Positions 24,503 through 32,780 of a DNA stretch of 64,000 bases are shown piece after piece. The notes below the pieces were generated by a model, which was not told where the DNA came from, ran no database searches, and saw only the letters and a list, made by a program, of their open reading frames with translations. Both the position numbers and the translations under genes were made by a program. Numbering within the stretch: position 1 is the first letter of the stretch; every line of letters begins with the position of its first letter. Source of the stretch: Alphaproteobacteria bacterium casp-alpha6. GTDB lineage: Bacteria > Pseudomonadota > Alphaproteobacteria > Rhodobacterales > Rhodobacteraceae. Where the stretch lies: positions 23,397 to 87,396 of the forward strand of contig LFER01000015.1 in assembly GCA_001510135.1 (NCBI GenBank), in the 5' to 3' direction.

Positions 24503-26965
24503 TCATCCCGACAAAAATTTTGGCAACCACAGAACAAGTTGCGGGAAGGCAAACAACAGCGCCAACCCAACAAGTTGGATTACCATGAATTGCATCATAC
24601 CAAAGTAGATATCTTTGAGGTCCCAGCTTGGCACAACACCCTTGAGGAAATACGCCGAAAGGGCAACAGGCGGGCTGAGCCAAGCCGTTTGCAGGTTAAC
24701 CGCCACCAGAATACCAAACCACACGAGCATATCGTAGGTGCTGTCAAAATACGCCAAGTCCAGTGCAATCACGGTCGGAAGCAGGATGGGCACAACAATC
24801 AGCACGATGGGCACCCATTCGAGAGGCCAACCCAAAAGGAAAATGAGGGCCATAATCAGGATAAGAACCACATAAGGGGACATATCAAGCGACAATAAGG
24901 CCTCTGTCATCATTTTTGGCGTGCCAAGGCTCGAAAATTCAGCACCGAAAAAATTGGATGCGGCAACAAGGAACATGATTAGCACGGTGATTTCCAGCGC
25001 TTTGATCATGCTTTCAAAAAATCCGCCAAGCGTGAATTTGCGGTATGCCAGCGAAAGAAGGATCGCACCAAAAGCCCCCATAGCCGCAGCTTCGGCGGGG
25101 GTGGCAAAGCCTAAAAGAATTGAGCCAAGCGCAAAAGAGATCAGGATAGTAGGCGGCATAAGCCCCGCAAAAAATTCGTCCCAAACATAGGAGAAATAAA
25201 AATCTGATGCCGCCTCTTTGCGATAAATAGGGGCGCCAAGCAGCGCCAAGAGCACCACAAAGCCGCAAAAGACAAACGTCCAAAGGCTCAAGCCAGAGTT
25301 TGCCACGCTGACGCAGACATGGAAAATCACGGTGAGCGGGACAAGAAGCCGCAAAATGTTCAGATTTCGATAGGCCAGATAAGTCAGCCCAAGTGCCGCG
25401 GCGAGGACAAAAAACCCGCCAAAGGGCAGATAGGTTCCGAAAATTCCGCTCAGGCCAAGGCCAAAAATCCGACAGAGGGTTAGGATCCCCAATGACACAA
25501 GAGCAACTTCGGCACCATAGAATTTAGAGGTTTCAGGTTGATCTTCTTCGGATAGGATCGGGCCAAGCTCCGGATTGATCCAGCAGCGCACAAGTGTGTA
25601 AATCAGGTACAAACTCGCCAAAAGTGCGCCCGGAATAAATGCGCCACGAAAAAGATCCAGCGTGGATACTTCCAAAACGGGGCCCATCACGATCAACATG
25701 ATGGAAGGCGGGATCAAAATACCAAGCGTTCCGCCGGCGGTAATGGTACCGGCTGCCAATTGGACATTATATTTTGCGCGGTTCATCGTGGCGCCGGCCA
25801 TGATGCCCAAAAGTGTGACGGACGCACCAACGATACCTGTGGCGGCGGCAAAAATCGTCGAAACAATCAATACGGCAATATACAGAGAGCCGCGCACCCG
25901 TGCCATGATCATCTGAATGGATGCAAAGAGGCGTTCCATCAACCCCGCCGTTTCCATAACAATGCCCATTAATACGAATAAAGGAACCGCCATGAGCTGA
26001 TCATTGAGCATTGTGGAATTGGTGTTGAGCGTGAAAAGCAGCGTTGTCAGCTTAAAATTCGCGCCCCAAATGCCAAAGATAAAGGCCAGAAAAATGAGCG
26101 TGAAAGAAATCGGAAAACCGATGAAAATCACGAACAACATGGCGGTCAGCATGATTAAACCGATGGTGGGTTTGGACAGGCTGGGGCGGGCCTTCATCAG
26201 ATCGGTAAACCATTCTCCACCCGGAACAAGATCAGGGGTAAAAACCGCAAGTACCAGCCAAAGCAGAACGATAACATAGATTGGCAACGCTCTGACAAAA
26301 AGCCGTTCGTGGTCCTTTCCCATTTTGTGGAGGGCACGGAAAATTTCGGGTATTCCCTGAATAAGCAGTAAAAATCCTCCGACTGGCATGGCCGTGCGGG
26401 CAGGCCAGAGAAGCGGACCCCAAGCGCTGTCGATTTGCATGGTTTCCGAGGTAGAATAGGCAAGCCACCAAAATTTTGCAGAGACGATGGTGAAAAAGAT
26501 CATGGAGGGGATGAAAAACAACAGATAGAGGGTGGCATCCACCGTAGCTTGGGTTTTGTCAGACCAGTTTCGATAGAGAAAATCTGCGCGAATATGCACA
26601 CCGCGCATCAATCCATATCCTGCGGCCCCCATGAAAAGCACGCCGCTGATCATGCGGCTTGTGTCATAGACCCAAAGCGTCGGTCCAAGTCCAAGCGCTT
26701 TGCCGAGCCATCCCATCTCTGCATCAATGAGCATGGCGTCGATATTTCGGGACAGGACTTCGTAGACCACCACTGCAATCAGCGGCACCATGAGAAGGGC
26801 AAAAAACTGACCGGCGCGATAATTGACCACATCGATAAAGGCAGTGATCGGACGTTGCCAAGGCGTCATGTCTTCGGGTGTTTCCCCCGGTTTTTCGGCC
26901 CGACGTTCGGCGATCAGCTCATCCGCGATGTCAAGCTCTTGGGGATTTGGCGTATCGGCGGCCAT
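24503..26965 (-). CDS. TRAP transporter fused membrane subunit (DctQM)
   Basis: 820-residue fusion of the small and large TRAP membrane subunits. After a soluble N-terminus of about 35 residues, residues 40 to about 230 are the four-helix DctQ part (RAGQFFALLMVPLIAVVVYE, ending near MGKDHERLF). The rest is the DctM part, with the family's GASVTLLGIMAGATMNRAKYN and AGGTLGILIPPSIMLI stretches near residue 400. Such fusions occur in a minority of TRAP systems. It imports an organic anion using a sodium gradient and the binding protein encoded just upstream. The gap between the two genes holds a strong hairpin. Confidence 0.93.
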   Translation of the reverse strand: MAADTPNPQELDIADELIAERRAEKPGETPEDMTPWQRPITAFIDVVNYRAGQFFALLMVPLIAVVVYEVLSRNIDAMLIDAEMGWLGKALGLGPTLWVYDTSRMISGVLFMGAAGYGLMRGVHIRADFLYRNWSDKTQATVDATLYLLFFIPSMIFFTIVSAKFWWLAYSTSETMQIDSAWGPLLWPARTAMPVGGFLLLIQGIPEIFRALHKMGKDHERLFVRALPIYVIVLLWLVLAVFTPDLVPGGEWFTDLMKARPSLSKPTIGLIMLTAMLFVIFIGFPISFTLIFLAFIFGIWGANFKLTTLLFTLNTNSTMLNDQLMAVPLFVLMGIVMETAGLMERLFASIQMIMARVRGSLYIAVLIVSTIFAAATGIVGASVTLLGIMAGATMNRAKYNVQLAAGTITAGGTLGILIPPSIMLIVMGPVLEVSTLDLFRGAFIPGALLASLYLIYTLVRCWINPELGPILSEEDQPETSKFYGAEVALVSLGILTLCRIFGLGLSGIFGTYLPFGGFFVLAAALGLTYLAYRNLNILRLLVPLTVIFHVCVSVANSGLSLWTFVFCGFVVLLALLGAPIYRKEAASDFYFSYVWDEFFAGLMPPTILISFALGSILLGFATPAEAAAMGAFGAILLSLAYRKFTLGGFFESMIKALEITVLIMFLVAASNFFGAEFSSLGTPKMMTEALLSLDMSPYVVLILIMALIFLLGWPLEWVPIVLIVVPILLPTVIALDLAYFDSTYDMLVWFGILVAVNLQTAWLSPPVALSAYFLKGVVPSWDLKDIYFGMMQFMVIQLVGLALLFAFPQLVLWLPKFLSG

Positions 26966-27046
26966 CCCAGTCCTCCCATTAAATTCTGCCCTTCTAGGCG
27001 TCTTTTTGGAAAAAGGCGATCTGTTTTGAGATCATGCGCCTTTGTC

Positions 27047-27081
27047 GAAAAAGACGTACGGGACCAAAAAGGCCCCGTACG
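27047..27081 (-). terminator. Intercistronic hairpin between binding protein and DctQM
   Basis: On the minus strand CGTACGGGGCC, loop TTTTT, GGTCCCGTACG form an 11-bp stem with one G-T pair, followed by TCTTTTT. It starts 9 bases after the binding-protein stop. It may act as a partial terminator or as a barrier to mRNA decay, keeping binding-protein mRNA in excess over the permease. Confidence 0.75.
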
Positions 27082-27090
27082 AGGAGTGGA

Positions 27091-28110
27091 TTATTTTTTG
27101 AGCGTGTCGGCGTGTGCCTTACCCAATCCAGCGTTTGACGCCTGTGCACCGGCCCAGAAGGGAACAGCGACGTCTGCAAAGTCTTTTTGGGACTGCCAGA
27201 CTTCTGCAAAAAACGCGTTTTCATCTGCGGCGGCCTGAAGCGCTTTCTTGGCGGCGGCCATATATTCGGTGAAATAATCTGCAGGCGTATCTTCGAGGAT
27301 AACACCGTGGTTGTCTGTGAGATCTTTCAACGCTTTGCCGTTTTCAATTATCCGGTAGGACATTGATTTTGACAAAGATGCGTTGGCCGCGACTTCGAGC
27401 GCTTTCTTTTCCAGATCCGTGAGGCTGTCATAAAAATCGCCGTTTACATACATATCGGCGTTCACAACCACTTGGTGAAGACCCTGGAGGTAGTAGTGTT
27501 TCAGCACTTTCTGAAAACCAAAGACAGAGTCTGGTTTAGGGCAGCACCATTCGGCGGCGTCGATTGTGCCTTTTTCAAGCGCAGGAAGGATATCCCCGCC
27601 ACCCATGGCAACGGCTGGAACACCGATGTCTGCATAGGCCGCACCGACCATACCGGGAGGTGCACGGAAGCGCATTTTACGGAAATCATCCATGGTTTTG
27701 TTAGGTTCTGGGAACCAACCCAGAGCTTCTGGACCTACAGGCTGCAGCATAAAGCCTTTGACGTTCACACCCATTTCATCCCACAGGCGGTCATAAAGCT
27801 CTTTCCCGCCGCCATATTGGAACCATGACAAGAACGCGAGCGCATCAAGACCAACACCGGCCCCAGCCACAGGCGCGCCAAAGAGGTTTGCGGCAACATG
27901 TTTACCACCCCAGTAATGGGTCCAGCCAAATCCACCCTCGACAAGACCTGCATCCACGGCATCAATGATGTCCCTTGGGCCAACGACAGCTCCGGCAGGC
28001 AGCACCTCAATGACCAAAGATCCATTTGTCAGCGCTGCAACATCCGCGCCAAAATCTTTGAGCATCACCACCTCATCAGCGGTGTTGGGCAAAACAGATT
28101 GGATGCGCAA
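27091..28110 (-). CDS. TRAP transporter substrate-binding protein, leader interrupted by a stop codon
   Basis: DctP-like (DctP/TAXI-type TRAP) periplasmic binding protein. This intact frame of 339 codons starts in the mature part (IQSVLPNTADEVVMLKDFG) and contains the ligand-arginine region MRFRAPPGMVGAAYADIGVPAVAMGGGDILPALEKGTIDAAEWCC. Its natural start is a TTG at 28200 with GGGAG 8 bases upstream, giving a normal signal sequence (KLNKLLKGAALTAAGL, then ITASAAFA). Codon 19 of that frame is TAG (28146-28144). Without it the protein would be 369 residues. The start at 28110 used here lacks an export signal, so a functional transporter would need readthrough, or the gene is recently inactivated. 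A sequencing error is the other explanation. Confidence 0.85.
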   Translation of the reverse strand: MRIQSVLPNTADEVVMLKDFGADVAALTNGSLVIEVLPAGAVVGPRDIIDAVDAGLVEGGFGWTHYWGGKHVAANLFGAPVAGAGVGLDALAFLSWFQYGGGKELYDRLWDEMGVNVKGFMLQPVGPEALGWFPEPNKTMDDFRKMRFRAPPGMVGAAYADIGVPAVAMGGGDILPALEKGTIDAAEWCCPKPDSVFGFQKVLKHYYLQGLHQVVVNADMYVNGDFYDSLTDLEKKALEVAANASLSKSMSYRIIENGKALKDLTDNHGVILEDTPADYFTEYMAAAKKALQAAADENAFFAEVWQSQKDFADVAVPFWAGAQASNAGLGKAHADTLKK

Positions 28111-28200
28111 TACCTTTTCCGCAAATGCGGCCGAGGCTGTGATCTAAAGACCCGCCGCGGTGAGAGCAGCGCCTTTCAGTAGCTTATTCAGTTTCAACAA
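28111..28200 (-). other. Signal-peptide coding segment broken by in-frame amber codon
   Basis: TTG at 28200 follows GGGAG (28213-28209) with 8 bases between. The frame reads a lysine-containing n-region, a hydrophobic stretch, then TAG, then ITASAAFA|EKV with a good signal-peptidase site, continuing in phase into the TRAP binding protein. A TGA at 28206-28204 blocks any earlier start. One base change (TAG to a sense codon) would restore a complete leader. Confidence 0.75.
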
Positions 28201-28324
28201 AGTTCATACTCCCTTTTATTGCCTTCTTAAGGTGTTCCACCGGCCATTCGAAGGCTTTATGGTGGTGGATTTCTGGGCTTCATGGGTTGCCCGAAACAGG
28301 TTTTCTCTTTTCCAGCGGATCGCG

Positions 28325-29938
28325 TCAGCCAGCGTTTTGCAAATCCTCCAGAATCATATCAGATGCTTTTTCGCCAATCATGATGGAAGGCGCATTGGTA
28401 TTTCCAGAAGTGATGGTCGGCATGATTGATGCATCTGCCACACGCAATCCTTTGATACCGTGTACCCGCAGGCGGGCATCCACAACGCTCATCGGGTCGC
28501 TTCCCATTTTGCAGGTTCCCGTGGGGTGATAAATCGTCACGGATGTGTTGCGCGCCCATTCCAAGGTACCCGCCTCATCATCATGGGCAATTTCGCGTCC
28601 TGGCGCGTATTCTTCGGTTATGTGGGATTTCAACGGGTCAAGAGATGCGATTTTGCGCGCAATCTGGATGCCTTTGACAATGGTAGTTTGATCGGTCGTG
28701 GTGGAAAGATAATTCGGATGAATTGCGGGGTGAATTCGGCTGTCTGCGGATTTGAGTTTCAGGCATCCCGTGCTTTCAGGACGCAATTGCAGGACCGAGG
28801 CGGTAAACGCCGAAAATGGATGCGGGCCCTCCACTGCATTATTCGCGCTGAAGGGTTGGATATGAAATTGAATATCGGGGGTTTCAAGGTCAGGGTGGGT
28901 TTTCAAAAACCCAGTTCCCAGACTGGCAGCCATGGTCATGGGGCCGGTGCGTTTGAACGCATATTCAAGGCCCATCATGGCCCTTCTCGCCCAGCTTTTG
29001 ATTTCCGTGTTGATGGTGCTGAGGTTTGTTTTGAAAATTGGGCGTGCCTGAAGATGATCCTGAAGGTTTTGTCCCACACCAGAAAGATCGCGTTCCACTG
29101 GTATTCCCCAACTTGCCAGTTCCTGCCCCGGACCGATGCCCGAAACCATCAGAATATGTGGTGAACCGATTGCCCCCGCGGAAAGCACAACTTCGCGTTC
29201 CACGTCCAATGATATTTCCTGACCTTTGGATCTGGCCAATACCTGCACAACACGGCCCTCGCGCAGGACAAGTTTTTCGACCTGTGTGTCGGTGAGGACA
29301 TGCAGATTTCTGCGATCCCGCGCGGGTTTGAGATAGGCCTTGGCCGAACTGCACCGTTGCCCCTGATGCAGGGTCAATTGAAAATATCCAACGCCCTCTT
29401 GGGTCTCGCCGTTATAATCTTCGTTCTGGTGATATCCTGCAGCGACAGCTGAATTTATCCAATAATCGACAATATCGCGTTTAGCGGCTGTGGGCGACAC
29501 AGACAGCGGCCCCTGCGCACCACGAAATGCATCGTTTGCGCCTTTGCCCCCATGCCAGGTTTCAAGGCGTTTAAAGACGGGCAAAACATCTTCCCATGCC
29601 CAGCCGATATTGCCAAGTTGACGCCAGTGATCGAAATCCTGCGGCTGACCGCGCACAAAAAGCAATCCGTTGATGGAACTTGACCCGCCAAGCACCCGAC
29701 CACGGGGCCAGCGAATGGTGCGACCGTTCAACCCGTCATCGGGATCGGTCACATATTGCCAGTCTGATTTCGGATTCCCCATGGTTTTAAAATATCCCAC
29801 CGGAATATGGATCCATGGGTTGGTGTCTTTGGGGCCTGCTTCGAGTAAGGCAACACGATATTTACCGTTCTCGCTGAGACGCGAGGCGACAGCACATCCA
29901 GCTGATCCAGCACCTATAACTACAAAATCAAACGTCAT
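28325..29938 (-). CDS. GMC family oxidoreductase (choline dehydrogenase-like)
   Basis: FAD-dependent alcohol dehydrogenase of the glucose-methanol-choline family, 537 residues. The dinucleotide motif VVIGAGSAGCAVASRL is at the N-terminus. The GMC signature 1 region GRVLGGSSSINGLLFVRG lies near residue 80, signature 2 GAIGSPHILMVSGIGP near 255, and the C-terminal active-site segment HPTGTCKMGSDPMSVVDARLRV is present. It is the first gene of the operon with the TRAP transporter, the HpsN-like enzyme and the Zn-ADH, so it may start oxidation of the imported alcohol. The substrate is unknown; choline is unlikely because betaine genes are absent. Confidence 0.92.
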   Translation of the reverse strand: MTFDFVVIGAGSAGCAVASRLSENGKYRVALLEAGPKDTNPWIHIPVGYFKTMGNPKSDWQYVTDPDDGLNGRTIRWPRGRVLGGSSSINGLLFVRGQPQDFDHWRQLGNIGWAWEDVLPVFKRLETWHGGKGANDAFRGAQGPLSVSPTAAKRDIVDYWINSAVAAGYHQNEDYNGETQEGVGYFQLTLHQGQRCSSAKAYLKPARDRRNLHVLTDTQVEKLVLREGRVVQVLARSKGQEISLDVEREVVLSAGAIGSPHILMVSGIGPGQELASWGIPVERDLSGVGQNLQDHLQARPIFKTNLSTINTEIKSWARRAMMGLEYAFKRTGPMTMAASLGTGFLKTHPDLETPDIQFHIQPFSANNAVEGPHPFSAFTASVLQLRPESTGCLKLKSADSRIHPAIHPNYLSTTTDQTTIVKGIQIARKIASLDPLKSHITEEYAPGREIAHDDEAGTLEWARNTSVTIYHPTGTCKMGSDPMSVVDARLRVHGIKGLRVADASIMPTITSGNTNAPSIMIGEKASDMILEDLQNAG

Positions 29939-29949
29939 TTTGTCAAAAT

Positions 29950-29962
29950 TTTCAATTAATGA
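29950..29962. promoter_or_regulatory. Candidate IclR-type operator
   Basis: TTTCAATTAATGA lies between divergent iclR and the GMC operon, 12 bases upstream of the GMC start codon. The same 13-mer occurs inside a perfect inverted repeat next to the second iclR gene (53896-53908). Here the right arm is imperfect (TTTCA-n5-TGAGA). Function is inferred from position and the shared sequence. Confidence 0.4.
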
Positions 29963-30035
29963 GATTTTTAGTCTCGTTTTTGCGTAAAAAATAGCCTAAG
30001 AGCTAAAGAAGGGTAAAAGCAAGAGGAAATTGAAA

Positions 30036-30794
30036 ATGTCTGAAAATTCTCGAATTGCCACGAATTTACGGACGCTCTTGCTTCTTGAGGTCTTTGCAAA
30101 TTCTGGAAAGGCGCTTTCAGCCAAAGAGGTGCACGCGCATATTGATTTGCCTTATCAGACAATCCACCGGCTTTTGGTCGCATTGGAAGGCGAAGGGTTT
30201 CTTATGCGGGATGCAAATGAGAAAAAATTCCGTGCGACGCGGCGGCTTCGCTCTATCGCCTCCGGCCTATTGAACATGTCGCATGTTCATATGGCACGCC
30301 ATCAGATTTTGACGGATGTCGCGTCCAAGACCAGAGAAACGGTCAATTATGTTGTCCCGCAGGACACTGGTATGCATTATCTTGATCGTGTTGAAACAGA
30401 CTGGGCATTTCGCGTGCAATTGCCACGGGGATCAAACGTGCCGTTTCATTGTACCGCAAGCGGTAAGATTTTTATGTCCAGTCTGAAAAAATCTGTTCGC
30501 ACAGGTTTTGTGGACGCATTGCGCCTGACGCGTGAAACTGGAAATACCATTACAGAAAAAGATCATCTTCTAGAAGAACTGGCTTTGACAAAAAAACGGG
30601 GCTTTGCACTGGATAACGAAGAGTTCATGGAAGGGATGGTTGCCATCGCTGTGCCGGTGCATGATCCGCAGAACCGTTTTGTTGCCGCACTGGCGACCCA
30701 TGGGCCGAAAAGTAGGATACCTTTAGAACGGCTGTTGGAATACCGGGAAATACTTTCCCAGGGGGCGAGCCAAATTGCAAAAACAGTCTTCTAA
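30036..30794 (+). CDS. IclR family transcriptional regulator
   Basis: 252-residue regulator with an N-terminal winged helix (LLLLEVFANSGKALSAKEVHAHIDLPYQTIHRLLVALEGEGFL) and a C-terminal GAF-like effector domain. Effector-domain features are YVVPQDTGMHYLDRVETD, PFHCTASGKIFMSSL and the C-terminal FAALATHGPKSRI stretch. ATG is chosen with GAGGAA upstream; a TTG two codons earlier is possible. It is divergent from the GMC-TRAP-hpsN operon and is its likely regulator. Confidence 0.93.
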   Translation: MSENSRIATNLRTLLLLEVFANSGKALSAKEVHAHIDLPYQTIHRLLVALEGEGFLMRDANEKKFRATRRLRSIASGLLNMSHVHMARHQILTDVASKTRETVNYVVPQDTGMHYLDRVETDWAFRVQLPRGSNVPFHCTASGKIFMSSLKKSVRTGFVDALRLTRETGNTITEKDHLLEELALTKKRGFALDNEEFMEGMVAIAVPVHDPQNRFVAALATHGPKSRIPLERLLEYREILSQGASQIAKTVF

Positions 30795-30844
30795 ACAGGC
30801 GTATCAATTCTCTTGGATTTCTATTTGGCAAAGATGACAGTGTC

Positions 30845-31222
30845 ATGGCAGCACGCATATCAATTGGCGGTACGTTTGAGCATTCGGATTTTGATCTGTG
30901 TCTGAGACAACCGACATTGGTGCTTTGCGATATCGAAGGGGCTGAAGAGGCCTTGCTCGATCCGCTCAAATCACCCAGTTTAAAGGCGGCAGACATACTT
31001 GTTGAGGTGCATGATTGCTTTAATGACGGCCTCTCGGAAGAAATAGCCGCGCGCTTTAAAACCTCCCACAGCGTTGCCAAAATAAATCGCGATGTGGATA
31101 TGTCTGCTTTACCCGACTGGATGGAGACACTGTCTGACATGGATCGATTGATGGCGCTTTGGGAGTGGCGCATCGGTCCAACACCTTGGCTGTGGATGCA
31201 GGCGCGCGACCGTATCTTGTGA
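30845..31222 (+). CDS. C-terminal fragment of a SAM-dependent methyltransferase (FkbM-like)
   Basis: 125-residue frame that reads LVLCDIEGAEEALLDP, then ADILVEVHDCF, and ends WEWRIGPTPWLWMQARDRIL. The first two stretches match motif IV and the following strand of FkbM-like class I methyltransferases. The N-terminal half carrying the SAM-binding glycine loop is missing: the frame starts 50 bases after the iclR stop. It is therefore probably a truncated gene left by a deletion rather than an active enzyme. A short functional protein cannot be ruled out. Confidence 0.55.
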   Translation: MAARISIGGTFEHSDFDLCLRQPTLVLCDIEGAEEALLDPLKSPSLKAADILVEVHDCFNDGLSEEIAARFKTSHSVAKINRDVDMSALPDWMETLSDMDRLMALWEWRIGPTPWLWMQARDRIL

Positions 31223-31229
31223 CACTGGT

Positions 31230-32780
31230 TTAAGCCGCCGGTTCAGGGGTGTTTGTAAAGGATCGGACAGTCTTTATCGCCCCATCCAGTTCTTGTCCCG
31301 CCTCATCCTTGAGCGCAGCCGCGCGAAGGCGCGATATCCAGTCCGACGCGTCTTCTCTGCCGTGCAGTATTTCCGCTGAATCGAGAACTTTGGCAAATTT
31401 GGAGTGACCGCGAGCATGGGTGTCGGAATACCCTTTAACCAACCGCTGACAGGCCAAAATTTCCACGGCCAATGCGTAATCTTCCTTCACATATCCTGCG
31501 GCAGTGCCCAAAAGTTTTGACAGGTGCGCTTGCTCCTCTTGATGGCGATACAGCGCGCGGCGGTAGGGTTTTAAAATCCCCAGGAAGCGCAACAAGAGGT
31601 ATCCGCGCAGACGGTCGGTTCGAATGCGCCGCCCGCGATTGACCAGCCGGTCAAGGCGGGCAAAGGCTTTGGGTCTGGCAAAAAACCAAGCGCCCAGTCG
31701 GGCGGGCAGGGTGGCGCAGATTTCTTCCCCGCGGGGATGAAAATATTCGGTAACTTCTGCGATTTCATCTTGGGAAAGCCCCTGTTCCTTGCGCAGCCGA
31801 GTGTTTCGACTGGCGCGCGTTTTAAGGTCGGCGACGCGGATAATATCATCATAGCACATCGCATTGGCGATATATTTTGCGGCCGTCTGGGTAAGTTTGA
31901 ATTCATAGTGTTCATCATCCTTGGCCTGCCAAGCAAAAAGATGATCAAGATATTCCGCCCCATAGGCGATATCCTGATAGTCCACCACTTTTCGAAGTCC
32001 GGCTCGTGCAATGTCGCGGGCAGGGGGGGCGATGGCATTCACACGTTTTGACAGATCTTCCCATGCCGCGATCAATGGGGCCGGGCCTGTGACAGAGGCT
32101 ATCCCTTTCTTTGGCGATGCGGGGGGAGAGACTGTTTGGGTTTCTTCATAGTTCAGCGCCGCGCGAAAGGCTGCGAGGCTTTGATCCACCCCTCGCCCTG
32201 ACGCTCGGATCACCTCTTCATAAAGGCTGGGATCAAAGGGTAAGGTTCTGCTTTTGGCTAATGCACCAAAAAGGCTTGAGGAAATGACACTTTTGGCCTG
32301 CAGGGCGATACTGTCCATATCAAAACAGACGCTGCGCAGCGCCGATTTTTGAATATCCTGTGCAAGAATATCCACATCGGATCGCCCGTCTCCGGGCACC
32401 ATTTTTTCCGAAACTGCAAGAATGCGATGCGTTGAGGCAATCAGCGTGGTGCGATCAGGCGTTACAAAACCGCGCAAAACCGCGCGTCCCGCTTCGACCA
32501 GTTCGGCGGCAATCATAATATCCACATCGCCCGGTGCGGGGCTTTGGGCAAAAACGGGCCTGCGGTCGGATTTAGGGGCCATTTCGATGTAATACACAGT
32601 CGCCCCCGTACGTTGGGCAACCCCCGCAACGGAGGTGGTTTGCACATCATAGCCGCCTTTGGCCGCCAAATCCGCGGTCCAATTGGTCAAAACACCCCCC
32701 CCCTGTCCGCCCACGGCGAGGATGGCGATCTTGATCACATCTGAGAGGGTTGGATCAGGTGATGCTTGGTTTTGGTTCAT
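31230..32780 (-). CDS. iorB: Indolepyruvate oxidoreductase beta-type subunit
   Basis: 516-residue gamma/beta-type subunit of a 2-oxoacid:ferredoxin oxidoreductase family enzyme that decarboxylates arylpyruvates to aryl-acetyl-CoA. The N-terminal domain begins IKIAILAVGGQGGGVLTNW and includes VQTTSVAGVAQRTGATVYYIEM; a C-terminal extension of about 300 residues is typical of the aerobic proteobacterial form. The ATG in the ATGA overlap with iorA is chosen over an in-frame start 63 codons earlier that lies inside iorA. The pair is commonly involved in aromatic amino-acid breakdown. Confidence 0.9.
   Translation of the reverse strand: MNQNQASPDPTLSDVIKIAILAVGGQGGGVLTNWTADLAAKGGYDVQTTSVAGVAQRTGATVYYIEMAPKSDRRPVFAQSPAPGDVDIMIAAELVEAGRAVLRGFVTPDRTTLIASTHRILAVSEKMVPGDGRSDVDILAQDIQKSALRSVCFDMDSIALQAKSVISSSLFGALAKSRTLPFDPSLYEEVIRASGRGVDQSLAAFRAALNYEETQTVSPPASPKKGIASVTGPAPLIAAWEDLSKRVNAIAPPARDIARAGLRKVVDYQDIAYGAEYLDHLFAWQAKDDEHYEFKLTQTAAKYIANAMCYDDIIRVADLKTRASRNTRLRKEQGLSQDEIAEVTEYFHPRGEEICATLPARLGAWFFARPKAFARLDRLVNRGRRIRTDRLRGYLLLRFLGILKPYRRALYRHQEEQAHLSKLLGTAAGYVKEDYALAVEILACQRLVKGYSDTHARGHSKFAKVLDSAEILHGREDASDWISRLRAAALKDEAGQELDGAIKTVRSFTNTPEPAA

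Noticed and set aside
26435..27238. 267-codon plus-strand frame
   Set aside because: Runs across the DctQM start and the intercistronic hairpin region on the opposite strand; a shadow of the TRAP genes.
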